Positions 24,090 through 32,862 of a DNA stretch of 37,696 bases are shown here, one piece after another. The stretch lies in NCBI GenBank assembly GCA_964491515.1, contig CAZBGQ010000017.1, forward strand, positions 1 through 37,696. Reading direction: 5' to 3'. How positions within the stretch are numbered: the stretch's first letter is position 1; each line of letters opens with the position of its first letter. The position numbers were made by a program, and so were the translations under genes. Origin of the DNA: CAZBGQ01 sp964491515 (GTDB lineage Bacteria; Patescibacteriota; Gracilibacteria; UBA1369; UBA12473). The notes under the pieces were generated by a model. The model searched no databases and had not been told where the DNA came from. It was given only the letters and a program-made list of their open reading frames with translations.

Positions 24090-26819
24090 TTATCCTTCAC
24101 CATTAAGTGCCTCACTCGTAGCCTCACTAGAAATAGGCGCATCCTTTGCTACCGACAGAGTAGCCTCCGCGGGCTTAGCTGGGGCCGAAGCAGGATTAGA
24201 GGTCTTAGCCTTGGCCGCAGCGGGCTTACCAGGAACCACAGCTTTAGCTGGTCCCGCAACAGGATTAACAGTCTTAGCCTCAGGTTTTTTAGGTGAATTC
24301 ATTTCAATCCCAATACGCGCCGTGATTTCTTGATCTACAAAAATTTTCTTTCTTCCATACTTAAGACGAGAATATTCCTTAACAATCTTTCTGACCTTCT
24401 CGCTTGAACCTTCTGTACTATAAATCGTTTCAAGTGAAAATGGCCTTGAAGTCGCATTCTTAATATTTAATTTTATGTAAGCCTTATAGTTAGAAATTCC
24501 AATAATATCTTGCTCCGTCAAAACCGGTGCATACTCTTTAGCAAAATACTCACCATCTTCCGCGCCAACCTTAAATGTCTGCAACGTTCCCACATTACCA
24601 AACACCGCATCTCGAATAGCTGAACTACTCGATCCACCCTTCGCCACCACCAACTGATTGATATACTGATGAGCCATAATCAGACACAATCGATACTTAC
24701 GAGCCTCAGACAAAATCGAACAAAACGTGTCTGTCGCGAAATTCTGAAACTCATCCACATACAGATAAAAATCTTTACGATCATCTTCCTTCATGTCCAC
24801 ACGACTCATAGCTGCCATCTGGATTTGAGCCACCATTACCAGCCCCAAAAGCTGCGTATTCAATTCACCGATTTTACCCTTTGACAGGTTAATAAGAAGA
24901 ATTTTCTGCTCATCCATCGCCTTTCTAAAATTAAAGGCAGACTTAGTCTGACCAATAGTATTACGCATCATCGTGTTCGTAATAAATGGACCAAATTTTG
25001 AACTAAAATACGGAATCATCTCTTGTCGTTCACGATCTCCCGTATTGGCATACTCATGATCCCAAAATGACTTAACCACCGGATTAGTAACTTTAGATAC
25101 CTTATATTTCATAAATTCATCATCCGTAAACATACGAGGCACATCGATTAACGTCGCGCCTTCCTCCTTATCATCCATCAACGTTAAACACGCATTTCTA
25201 AAATAATGCTGAATACGGGGACCAAAAATTTCATCCCCAAAAATCTTAATAAAAATCTCCGTTGCCTGACTTGATGCCATGTCTGCCTGTTCGGACGTTT
25301 CAGCCTCAAGGATATTCAAACCCATCGGACGCTCGGAATCAGCCGGATCAAACACAATCACATCTTTTGCACGCTCTTTAGGAACGTACAACAACAAATC
25401 TTCAATCAAATCACCATGCGGATCAATCACACAAACACCATCTCCACGCGCCATATCCTGCCGCGCCAATGACCCCAAATACACAGACTTACCAGTACCA
25501 GTTTGACCAATACAGTAATGATGACGACGACGATCTTTACGAGCAAACAAAATATCTCGCCGTTCCCCACGATACTGATTATATCCGAGCAATATACCCT
25601 CTTCCGAAAGGACCTGCGGAGCAGGAACAACCTTATAACTCAACCAATCAATCACAGGAGTATAATTATATCTACTATTCGGAAAGTGAAAAATTGATGC
25701 CAATTCCTCCCCTACCAATAAATTTAATTTCTCTCCGAATGCAGTCATTCGATTTTTAAAATTAAACATCATCAGCGGAGTATTGAAAAAATCAAGCAAC
25801 GGAACAATTCGACGACTCTGGAAAAAATTCATCATCGGAACCTTAAACACAGTAAAAGCCACCAAAATATCATTCAGAATAGGATTCAATCGAGACTTCT
25901 TAGGCGAAGATGCCATAAGGCGAATCACTACACCAAATCCATCTTGCCCAGCTTTCTCTCCAATTTTTTTAGCAATTTCCTCTTTTGTCTGAAGCATACG
26001 CACATACCCATCTCCTCCAGAAGAACCTGGAGCCAAACCTCCCTTCACCTCACCAACACCTAAAAACATAGAAACCAAAATAGTATTCAACCATCCAAGA
26101 ACAGGAATTTTAGATAGAAATCCCCCACTTTTCTTCCCTTTAAACAACGCTTCACCAAAGGCTTCTGCCTTCTTTTGCCATTTATCATTAATAGGATTGA
26201 CCAAAACCTGGATCGTAGCATGCTCCCCTTCCGTCAACTTAGACATCACATTGGTCAAATCATTAAGAGGATCATTTTCAATTTCTTTATACGTCTTAAT
26301 CGGATACCACTTAGTCTTCTTTTGATAGAGAAAATAGCCACGAACCTTATTTCCTTTAGGCGCAAATTCAGGAGCCTCAGCTGAACGGAATAAATCAGCG
26401 GAAGGATAATACGACGTAACCTGCTTCTCTATAAGTGGCATGTACCACTTGTACGTAACCACCCAGAACTCAACCTTTTTATAATGGGCTGTGATCTCAA
26501 ACGAAACAAAATCCGCATTAAAAAAGAACACACGTAATCGATTCTTAATACCCAATTCACGCAACTCAGACAATGCTCGATACATCTGCTCCATGATTCC
26601 AATTTTCTCGCGGAAATCCTTTTCCGTCGCATTCTCTTTATCTTTCTGAGATTCCTCACGAGGCATCGTTACTTTCAGATAAACCACATCTTTTGCATGA
26701 TGATATTGATACCACATGGCTAAGCCAAGCCAAAAAAGCTTCCACATCACATATGCCCCAACGAGGATCACGATGGACCACACAGGATTTTGCCAGAGCC
26801 AGTCAAAGATTTCACGCAT
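24090..26819 (-). CDS. TraG/VirB4-type (DUF87/HerA) secretion ATPase
   Basis: A 909-residue ATPase of the kind common in Patescibacteria. An N-terminal membrane helix lies at about 12-36, and a large alpha/beta region of unknown role (about 45-395) precedes the RecA-like motor. Walker A is GQTGTGKS (438-445), the HerA/DUF87-type DPHGD is at 466-470, and Walker B with Glu is YLYVDEFQ (685-692). The sensor-like segment CLIMAHQYINQL follows. The last ~70 residues are an Ala/Pro/Lys-rich tail. In conjugation systems such proteins couple or energise DNA or protein transfer; here no relaxase or other T4SS gene is seen, so it may serve a pilus or DNA uptake system encoded elsewhere. It is followed by the LCP gene. 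Confidence 0.85.
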   Translation of the reverse strand: MREIFDWLWQNPVWSIVILVGAYVMWKLFWLGLAMWYQYHHAKDVVYLKVTMPREESQKDKENATEKDFREKIGIMEQMYRALSELRELGIKNRLRVFFFNADFVSFEITAHYKKVEFWVVTYKWYMPLIEKQVTSYYPSADLFRSAEAPEFAPKGNKVRGYFLYQKKTKWYPIKTYKEIENDPLNDLTNVMSKLTEGEHATIQVLVNPINDKWQKKAEAFGEALFKGKKSGGFLSKIPVLGWLNTILVSMFLGVGEVKGGLAPGSSGGDGYVRMLQTKEEIAKKIGEKAGQDGFGVVIRLMASSPKKSRLNPILNDILVAFTVFKVPMMNFFQSRRIVPLLDFFNTPLMMFNFKNRMTAFGEKLNLLVGEELASIFHFPNSRYNYTPVIDWLSYKVVPAPQVLSEEGILLGYNQYRGERRDILFARKDRRRHHYCIGQTGTGKSVYLGSLARQDMARGDGVCVIDPHGDLIEDLLLYVPKERAKDVIVFDPADSERPMGLNILEAETSEQADMASSQATEIFIKIFGDEIFGPRIQHYFRNACLTLMDDKEEGATLIDVPRMFTDDEFMKYKVSKVTNPVVKSFWDHEYANTGDRERQEMIPYFSSKFGPFITNTMMRNTIGQTKSAFNFRKAMDEQKILLINLSKGKIGELNTQLLGLVMVAQIQMAAMSRVDMKEDDRKDFYLYVDEFQNFATDTFCSILSEARKYRLCLIMAHQYINQLVVAKGGSSSSAIRDAVFGNVGTLQTFKVGAEDGEYFAKEYAPVLTEQDIIGISNYKAYIKLNIKNATSRPFSLETIYSTEGSSEKVRKIVKEYSRLKYGRKKIFVDQEITARIGIEMNSPKKPEAKTVNPVAGPAKAVVPGKPAAAKAKTSNPASAPAKPAEATLSVAKDAPISSEATSEALNGEG

Positions 26820-26872
26820 GGAGAGAAGGTCTAATCAGGTTTAATTAATCATATTATTTTAACACAAAACAA

Positions 26873-26888
26873 CAGGTTTAACAACCTG
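26873..26888 (-). terminator. Terminator after the GDPD-family gene
   Basis: On the - strand CAGGTT-GTTA-AACCTG forms a 6-bp hairpin with a four-base loop, followed by TTGTTTTGTG. It lies 48 bases after the GDPD stop and ahead of the secretion ATPase gene. Confidence 0.55.
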
Positions 26889-26935
26889 GAGAGAAGTCCC
26901 GATCGAAAGTCCTATTGCCATAAATAAAATATATT

Positions 26936-28546
26936 TCACCTCCTCCGCAACCTCAAACGCGGAATCATGTCCTTATTGCTAGAATAAACCACCCCCGCTT
27001 CAACCCCCTGATCTTCGAAACGTTCAAAATGAGACACCGCAAGTTCTGGATCGACCAAATCAAAAATATTTACCTCAATTCCACTTGCCGCACACGCACT
27101 CGCTAATTCAACCACCTCATCCATATTTCCTAAAAAATCACGAGCCCTCTCAGATAAATGGGTCTTTTTAACAACCTTATCAACTTGTGCTTCCAAACTC
27201 AGAACATTAATACTACCGCCACTAGCCAGAACCTGGGCCATAAGAGGAATATCAAATGGAGCTCCTGCCAAAGACATAGTATGCTTTCCTACTAAGCTTT
27301 CGCCCGCTTTAGCCGCATAAACTTCAAGATCAGTCCAATGAGTTCCTGGGTCCACAACATATGCTCCAGTTACATTTTCGCCTACCACATCCAAAACCGG
27401 TGCCTGTCCTGCCGCCGCCGCCGCAACCCTGGATTCCTCCACTTTTTCCGCATACATCTCCGACGCACGCCCTGTGGCTTGTTCATAAGGGCCAGAACCT
27501 CCATTCAAAAAGCCAAAAACCGCGCCTGTGAGAGAAGTAGTGGTTGGAAAATAAGACAAACTATAAGGCAAAGAAGGATTTTTCTCATACATATATTGCA
27601 AAGCTTGAGGAAACCAAGAGACAAGCACCACACGATGAGAAACATCATATTCATCAATTAAATCCAAAATAGAATCCAACATTTCCGGATCAAAATCCTT
27701 AATATCAATATTAATCTTAGTGCCACGATTTTCAGTGGACTCAACCAAATCAAAAAATTCTCGAAGCGAGGCAATATGTCCCCCTCCTCGTAATGTCACT
27801 TCTGCCAGCTCAGCTGCCGTCAGGTCCGCAATTGATTCCGGGCGCCCAGCTGACTCCCCAAGTGTTGAATTATGATGAATCATAGGAACACCATCTGCAC
27901 TCATTCGAATATCAAACTCAAGTTCAAACACATCTTCTTCTAGGGCAGCTTCTAATGCTTCAGCAGAAGCCTCATCCTCCGCAAAACCACGAACACGATG
28001 AGCCAAAAGCGGACGACTACGTACCTCATCAAGCAGTTCCACCCCCAAAAGAATTTCAGACTGAATAAGTTGCTGCGCCATTTCCGAAAGTTCATGCACA
28101 TCCATAGAAGCTTCTAAGTTGTCTGCCAAATAACCATCTAAATCCGCACGATAAGAGTCAAGATCCAAATCAAATTCATCAAACAAATCCCCTACTGGAG
28201 TTGATTCAAGCTCATCCGCAAAACTTTCCAAATCTTGCTGCACATCTCCAAAGAAATTTTGAACAAATCCAACCCCTCCCATAGAAGGCAAATCCATCGC
28301 AGTCCTTCTCAATGACGTTACCACCATGTCCACCAACCTTTCTTCCTCAAGAACCACCTCACGAGCTGCCACAACGGCCTCTTTCAAGTAAGCATCTCGT
28401 TCTGACCCCTCCATAGTTTGCAAATTTGCCTGAAACTGAACATACGCAGGCAAGTGTCCCTCAGAATCACGAACATCATCAAAAACTTGCTCTTGTTCAT
28501 TGGAATCATCAGTACCTCCAAATTCAGGGGAATGATCAAAAACCAT
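26936..28546 (-). CDS. Glycerophosphodiester phosphodiesterase-like protein with helical N-terminal domain
   Basis: GDPD enzymes hydrolyse glycerophosphodiesters to glycerol 3-phosphate and an alcohol. Residues about 180-370 show a shortened GDPD start: LLAHRVRG (His183-Arg184), FELEFDIRMSADGVPMIHHN (broken for length: ELEFD at 208-212 and IHHN 223-226), then INIDIKDFD. A late GDPD-like barrel part (about 430-536) ends with the SGIEVNIFDLVD-type strand. The catalytic His, Glu/Asp pair and second His appear kept, but the usual HRG reads HRV and HD reads HN, so activity is uncertain. The N-terminal ~170 residues are an acidic helical domain I do not recognise. No signal peptide is seen. It ends in TGA, preceded by AGGAGG. 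Confidence 0.7.
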   Translation of the reverse strand: MVFDHSPEFGGTDDSNEQEQVFDDVRDSEGHLPAYVQFQANLQTMEGSERDAYLKEAVVAAREVVLEEERLVDMVVTSLRRTAMDLPSMGGVGFVQNFFGDVQQDLESFADELESTPVGDLFDEFDLDLDSYRADLDGYLADNLEASMDVHELSEMAQQLIQSEILLGVELLDEVRSRPLLAHRVRGFAEDEASAEALEAALEEDVFELEFDIRMSADGVPMIHHNSTLGESAGRPESIADLTAAELAEVTLRGGGHIASLREFFDLVESTENRGTKINIDIKDFDPEMLDSILDLIDEYDVSHRVVLVSWFPQALQYMYEKNPSLPYSLSYFPTTTSLTGAVFGFLNGGSGPYEQATGRASEMYAEKVEESRVAAAAAGQAPVLDVVGENVTGAYVVDPGTHWTDLEVYAAKAGESLVGKHTMSLAGAPFDIPLMAQVLASGGSINVLSLEAQVDKVVKKTHLSERARDFLGNMDEVVELASACAASGIEVNIFDLVDPELAVSHFERFEDQGVEAGVVYSSNKDMIPRLRLRRR

Positions 28547-28571
28547 AGTAAAGATTAAAAACTATTAAAAT

Positions 28572-28600
28572 ATTATACCACAAAGAAGAAAATGACGCAA
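28572..28600 (-). promoter_or_regulatory. Promoter of the GDPD-like gene
   Basis: On the - strand TTGCGT (28595-28600), 17 bases, perfect TATAAT (28572-28577). The leader to ATG 28546 is about 19 bases and lacks a Shine-Dalgarno sequence. Confidence 0.65.
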
Positions 28601-28631
28601 CGAACCTCGACTCACATACCTCCTAGAGAAA

Positions 28632-30011
28632 TTACCCCAACTTTTTCTCCAGCCACTCAGCAAGATCCACAATCTTCACCCTCTCCTGGATCATAGAATC
28701 ACGATCACGAACCGTCACCGCATCATCTTTCTCTAAAGTATCGTAATCCACCGTCACACAATAAGGCGTGCCAATTTCATCCTGACGACGATAACGCTTT
28801 CCAATCGATCCGCCTTCATCGTATTCCGTGGTCATCATGGGCGCCAACTGCTCATAAATTTCCTGTGCTTTTTCAGCCATTCCATCTTTTTTCATCAAAG
28901 GCAAAATAGCCACTTTAACAGGAGCAACCTTAGGATCAAATTTCATAACAATACGAGATTCACCTTCTCCCAGATCTTCCTCTGTATAAGCTTCAGTCAG
29001 AACAGCCAACACTGAACGATCCACACCCCAAGTAGGCTCAATCACATGCGGAGTAAACACTTCATTTGTCTGAGGATCTCGGTACTCCAATTTTTGACCA
29101 GACGCCTTTGCGTGAGCTACCAAATCAAAGTCTGTTCGATACGCCAACCCATACAATTCACTTCGACCAAAAGGGAAATCATACACAATATCAACCGTAC
29201 GCTTAGAATAATGAGATAACTTCTCTTGGGCATGCTCATGCTCATGACAATTCTCTTCCTTCAAACCAATAGCGCGACACCATTCATGCATGGACTTCAA
29301 CCACGCCGCAAAAAGCTCTTTCCAGTTCTCTTCTCTAATAAAGTACTCAATCTCCATCTGTTCAAATTCCAACAAACGAAAAATAAAATTCCCAGGAGTA
29401 ATCTCATTACGAAACGCTTTTCCAATCTGACCCACACCAAATGGAACCTTCACACGAGTAGTATCTAGAATATTCTTAAACTCAAGGAAAATTGCCTGAG
29501 CTGTCTCTGGCCGCAAGAAAACACGTTCATCCTCCTCCCCAGTCTTACTCAATTGAGTTTCAAACATTAAATTAAAATGACGAGCAGGAGTGTAATCAAA
29601 AGCCCCACACTTAGGACACTTAATTTGATTCTCCTGAATAAGCTTATCAATATCTGCAGGCACCAAACCTTCCGCCTCAATATCCAAAGCTCCCTCAATC
29701 AAGTGATCTGCCCGATGACGCGCATTACATTCCTTACAATCCACCAACGCATCAGTAAACGAATCCACGTGACCAGACGCATGCCAGGTCCGAGGATGAA
29801 GCAAAATTCCTCCATCAATACCCACCATATCCCGACGTTGTTCAACGAACATTTTCCACCACAACTGCTTAATATTATTCTTCAATTGAACCCCATAAGG
29901 TCCATATGTATAACTATTCGCAAATCCCCCATAAATATCAGAACCGGGATAGACAAACCCGCGTCGCTTAGCCAAGGAAACAATATTCTGCATAAGATCT
30001 AAATTCGCCAT
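28632..30011 (-). CDS. glyS: Glycine--tRNA ligase (dimeric, eukaryote/archaea type)
   Basis: Class II synthetase charging tRNA-Gly, of the single-chain alpha2 type rather than the alpha2-beta2 type. 459 residues. It opens MANLDLMQNIVSLAKRRGF, then GSDIYGGFANSYTYGPYG. Motif 2 is GKAFRNEITPGNFIFRLLEFEQME. A treble-clef-like pair of Cys sites (CKECNARHRADH and KCPKCG) lies in the insertion. The C-terminal anticodon-binding domain has VAILPLMKKDG and ends EWLEKKLG. I chose ATG 30011 over an upstream TTG at 30026, which reads into the intergenic gap. It lies 19 bases downstream of dtd and is likely in the same transcript. Confidence 0.95.
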   Translation of the reverse strand: MANLDLMQNIVSLAKRRGFVYPGSDIYGGFANSYTYGPYGVQLKNNIKQLWWKMFVEQRRDMVGIDGGILLHPRTWHASGHVDSFTDALVDCKECNARHRADHLIEGALDIEAEGLVPADIDKLIQENQIKCPKCGAFDYTPARHFNLMFETQLSKTGEEDERVFLRPETAQAIFLEFKNILDTTRVKVPFGVGQIGKAFRNEITPGNFIFRLLEFEQMEIEYFIREENWKELFAAWLKSMHEWCRAIGLKEENCHEHEHAQEKLSHYSKRTVDIVYDFPFGRSELYGLAYRTDFDLVAHAKASGQKLEYRDPQTNEVFTPHVIEPTWGVDRSVLAVLTEAYTEEDLGEGESRIVMKFDPKVAPVKVAILPLMKKDGMAEKAQEIYEQLAPMMTTEYDEGGSIGKRYRRQDEIGTPYCVTVDYDTLEKDDAVTVRDRDSMIQERVKIVDLAEWLEKKLG

Positions 30012-30030
30012 CAAAATGGGGGTCAATATA

Positions 30031-30468
30031 TTAAGATTCCAACATTAACGTCACCGGTCCATCATTCACTAATTCTACTTCCATATGAGCACCAAATTCA
30101 CCCATTTCAATCTCAACACCTAAATCACTCAAATAACCAGCAAATTTCAAATACAAAGCATCGGCCTTAACAGGTTCAGCCGCTCCCCCAAAACTTGGAC
30201 GACGGCCTTTTTCACAATCGCCGTACAACGTGAACTGAGACACCACAAGTGCCCCGCCTCCCACATCCAAAAGCGATAAATTCATTTTCCCCTCATCGTC
30301 TCCAAAAATCCTCAAATGCGCACACTTATCCGCGAGCATCTGAGCTTCCTTCTCCGTATCATCTGGCCCCACACCCACCAACAACAAAAGGCCCTGATCA
30401 ATCTTACCTTTTAGTCCGCCTCCCACTGAAACTTGAGCTCGTGACACCCGTTGAAGAAGAATTTTCAT
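30031..30468 (-). CDS. dtd: D-aminoacyl-tRNA deacylase
   Basis: DTD removes D-amino acids from tRNA and also clears glycine wrongly charged on tRNA-Ala, using only main-chain contacts for chirality. The 145-residue protein is full length. It starts MKILLQRVSRAQVSVGG and carries both family motifs, SQFTLYGD and NDGPVTL, plus GRRPSFGGAAEP. The position just upstream of glyS means glycine charging and the editing of Gly-tRNA errors share one transcript. It has a promoter at 30491-30519 that overlaps the asparaginase promoter on the other strand. Confidence 0.96.
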   Translation of the reverse strand: MKILLQRVSRAQVSVGGGLKGKIDQGLLLLVGVGPDDTEKEAQMLADKCAHLRIFGDDEGKMNLSLLDVGGGALVVSQFTLYGDCEKGRRPSFGGAAEPVKADALYLKFAGYLSDLGVEIEMGEFGAHMEVELVNDGPVTLMLES

Positions 30469-30490
30469 AAGTAAAAATTACGTTGCCCGT

Positions 30491-30519
30491 AGGATAACAA
30501 AAAACACTGCCCTTAACAA
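30491..30519 (-). promoter_or_regulatory. dtd-glyS promoter
   Basis: On the - strand TTGTTA (30514-30519), 17 bases, TATCCT (30491-30496). The -35 hexamer overlaps the -35 of the divergent asparaginase promoter. Confidence 0.55.
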
Positions 30520-30540
30520 ACACGCAAATCTAGTGTTATC
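30513..30540 (+). promoter_or_regulatory. Asparaginase promoter, likely leaderless
   Basis: TTAACA (30513-30518), 16 bases, TGTTAT (30535-30540). Transcription would start at or within a base or two of the ATG at 30548, so the message may have no leader. Confidence 0.5.
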
Positions 30541-30547
30541 TAGATTT

Positions 30548-31540
30548 ATGACACGACCAAAAATTAAAGTACTGTTTGCCGGAGGAACCATCGGAATGAT
30601 CCGTAATCGCCGCACCGGCGCCCTTGAGCCAGCGGAAGATATGGGACCGATTTTCCAAATCATGCCAGAGCTACAAAGAGAGATGCAACTCGATTTTGAA
30701 CCCGTAATGAACATCGATTCCACGAACATGACCCCAGCCCATTGGGCAACATTAGCGGAACGCATTAAAAAAAATTACAACCACTTCGACGGATTTGTGG
30801 TTGCCCAAGGGACGGACACCATGGCCTACACCGCCTCCGCTCTTTCTTTTGCACTCCAGAGTCTCAGCAAACCAATCATTTGTACCGGTGCACTCATGCC
30901 ACTCAACGAACTTGGGACCGATGGCCGAAATAACTTTATCTACGCCTGTCGCCTCGCCACATACGACCTTGCCGAAGTCGCCATTGTATTTGGAAGTAAA
31001 GTAATCCGAGGCAACCGAGCCACTAAATACCGTGAAGCATTTTTTGATGTATTTGAATCACCCAACTTTCCCTTACTCGGAGAAATTTTACGCCCCATCA
31101 CCCTCAACGACTGGCGGAAAAAACGCCGCAAGCGTATCCCCAAATTCATGCCCACATTCAACGGCAACGTGGCAGTCATCAAACTATTCCCAGGATTCAA
31201 CGGAAACTATCTCAATCATCTCATTGACTCAGATATTGAAGGAATTATCTTAGAAGGATTTGGACCTGGGAATATTCCTAGAGCACTCATCACCGCCATT
31301 CAACGAGGCATCGACAAAAAAATCCCCATTGTAGTCAGCACGCAAATGGCTCACGGACGCACCAATCTAGAAGCGTATGAAGTAGGTTACAAGGCACTCA
31401 AATCAGGTGTCATCGAAACCAAAGACATGACCACAGAATCCTGCGTCACCAAACTCATGTGGGTTCTCTCACAAACCAAGAACATGCACAAAATCCGTAA
31501 GATGATGCTCACGGATTATGCAGGAGAAATCACAATATAG
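30548..31540 (+). CDS. L-asparaginase (type I, AnsA-like)
   Basis: Asparaginases hydrolyse L-asparagine to aspartate and ammonia in the cytoplasm. Family signatures are clear: KVLFAGGTIGMIRN (first catalytic Thr in GGTIG), then FVVAQGTDTMAYTASALSF (second Thr in GTDTM) and PIICTGALMPLNE. The C-terminal domain ends with the LEAYEVGYKALKSG block. 330 residues, cytosolic type because no signal peptide is seen. The start is ATG 30548 rather than GTG 30533, since the family begins close to KIKVLFAGG and the GTG lies inside the -10 region. It converges on a DUF3467 gene with 12 bases between stops. Confidence 0.92.
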   Translation: MTRPKIKVLFAGGTIGMIRNRRTGALEPAEDMGPIFQIMPELQREMQLDFEPVMNIDSTNMTPAHWATLAERIKKNYNHFDGFVVAQGTDTMAYTASALSFALQSLSKPIICTGALMPLNELGTDGRNNFIYACRLATYDLAEVAIVFGSKVIRGNRATKYREAFFDVFESPNFPLLGEILRPITLNDWRKKRRKRIPKFMPTFNGNVAVIKLFPGFNGNYLNHLIDSDIEGIILEGFGPGNIPRALITAIQRGIDKKIPIVVSTQMAHGRTNLEAYEVGYKALKSGVIETKDMTTESCVTKLMWVLSQTKNMHKIRKMMLTDYAGEITI

Positions 31541-31552
31541 TTCTAAAAAGAC

Positions 31553-31858
31553 CTAAGCAGCCCCTTCAGGAGGAAGCCCAGCCTCTTTGGCTTTATTCCG
31601 CCAATCCAAAACAGCATTTTGAAGCACCTTAAGAAAAGACTCCGCCGTACGGTGAGTCATATTTACACGACTAGTGACTTTAATCGTCGTAGGACGAACA
31701 TTTGGAATGATGTATCCAAAATCAACAATCACCTCATTCTGATTCAAATTCACTGACACAGCATTCGCATAAACACCAGATTGCTGTTCTTCTGGAACCT
31801 TAAGCTGAACTTGCGGTTGTCCATCTCCTCCACCTTGAACTTGATCATCGTCTGCCAT
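31553..31858 (-). CDS. DUF3467 family protein
   Basis: 101 residues. After a polar Gln/Gly-rich N-terminus, the DUF3467 core runs from GVYANAVSVNLNQNEVIVDFGYIIP to TSRVNMTHRTAESFLKVLQNAV, a short beta/helix domain common in bacteria and archaea with unknown function. It ends in a Pro/Glu/Ala tail. It follows the TrmB-like regulator by 35 bases on the same strand, so the two may be one transcript; whether they interact is unknown. Confidence 0.85.
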   Translation of the reverse strand: MADDDQVQGGGDGQPQVQLKVPEEQQSGVYANAVSVNLNQNEVIVDFGYIIPNVRPTTIKVTSRVNMTHRTAESFLKVLQNAVLDWRNKAKEAGLPPEGAA

Positions 31859-31893
31859 AATATAATTATTAAGAATAAACTGCGGGTACTATA

Positions 31894-32634
31894 CTAAAGA
31901 CCGTCAAAAAAATCCACTTTCCACAAAAAGGAAAACAACATCCGAAGCTGAATGGCAACATTCTTATTTTCGATTTCAACAGCAAAAAAGTCCGCTGAAT
32001 CCTCAATAACAAACATTACCGTGAAACCAAGAAGCATAATATTCACATCCCCTCCCAATAAGGCATTCGGAAAACAACGAACTTGAAGAGAACAATCAAA
32101 ATCAGCCACCCGTCGCTTCTCAGAGAAAGGAATTAGACACTGCGGCATTAACGTCGACCGCGACTGAATTTCCGAAATAAGCGGCCACAATAACCCATCA
32201 TGGAAAACCATCCATGTATTCGCTGACTTAAGCGCATTCACAGATCGATTCTTGAACAAATTTCGATCTCTAATAAAACTCAACCTTCCCTCCACACCCT
32301 CCCCCCATTCTTCCTGGGCCGAATAAGAACAAAGCTTAGGAAAAATTCCCTCCACACGAGATCGTTTAGCCTGAATGGACGCAATTTGATCATCACAATA
32401 CTTCAGGAATGAATGAGGAGGATTGACTCGGTAAAAACGTTTTCGTCGCTTTTCATAAAAATTCAACAAGCATTTCTTAGAAAGCTTATCCAATATTGAG
32501 TAAGCACTCAGACGAGGCAAGCCAGAACGCTTAGCAATGACACTTGCAGGAGCTTCGCCTAAACGGAGCAACGTGAGATACACTTGAGCTTCACGGGCCG
32601 TCAGTCCAAAAGCAATCAATTCAGCATCTAACAT
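31894..32634 (-). CDS. TrmB-like transcriptional regulator
   Basis: The N-terminal ~75 residues form a winged helix of the TrmB kind: LIAFGLTAREAQVYLTLLRLGEAPASVIAKRSGLPR (kept in pieces: GLTAREAQVYLTLL and ASVIAKRSGLPRLSAYSIL), with the recognition helix at LSAYSILDKLS. A coiled linker follows (FLKYCDDQIASIQAKRSRVE). The C-terminal ~140 residues look like the TrmB/PLD-like sensing domain (NTWMVFHDGLLWPLI). TrmB proteins bind sugars or other metabolites in many organisms; the ligand here is unknown. ATG 32634 (MLDAELIAFGL) fits the family start better than ATG 32643. Confidence 0.85.
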   Translation of the reverse strand: MLDAELIAFGLTAREAQVYLTLLRLGEAPASVIAKRSGLPRLSAYSILDKLSKKCLLNFYEKRRKRFYRVNPPHSFLKYCDDQIASIQAKRSRVEGIFPKLCSYSAQEEWGEGVEGRLSFIRDRNLFKNRSVNALKSANTWMVFHDGLLWPLISEIQSRSTLMPQCLIPFSEKRRVADFDCSLQVRCFPNALLGGDVNIMLLGFTVMFVIEDSADFFAVEIENKNVAIQLRMLFSFLWKVDFFDGL

Positions 32635-32688
32635 GGGAACCATATAAATGGTAAGAGATCACCATAACAAAAACCAACAAAAAGTCAA

Positions 32689-32756
32689 GGCCTTCTGACA
32701 TAAAAACCCATCGCAGGTGTTGTTCGAAAAGCAAACAACAGGAAAAAGAGAAGGCC
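32689..32756. promoter_or_regulatory. Nested inverted repeats in the divergent intergenic region
   Basis: GGCCTTCT (32689-32696) pairs with AGAAGGCC (32749-32756), and inside it TGTTGTT (32718-32724) pairs with AACAACA (32734-32740) over a 9-base loop. The nested layout lies between the TrmB-like gene and the OmpR-type gene. It may be an operator pair or a small structured RNA; no T-tract follows. Confidence 0.4.
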
Positions 32757-32811
32757 AAACCTGAAACAAACTACCACAAGTGTGTCAAACGATTGAAACA
32801 GGCAAACATTT

Positions 32812-32840
32812 TTGACAAACCATTCCCCTCTTTACATACT
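32812..32840 (+). promoter_or_regulatory. Promoter of the OmpR-type regulator
   Basis: Consensus TTGACA (32812-32817), 17 bases, CATACT (32835-32840), leaving a leader of about 16 bases to ATG 32863. It shows that the TTG in this hexamer is not the start codon. Confidence 0.6.
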
Positions 32841-32862
32841 CAACACACCTAACCACGTACCC

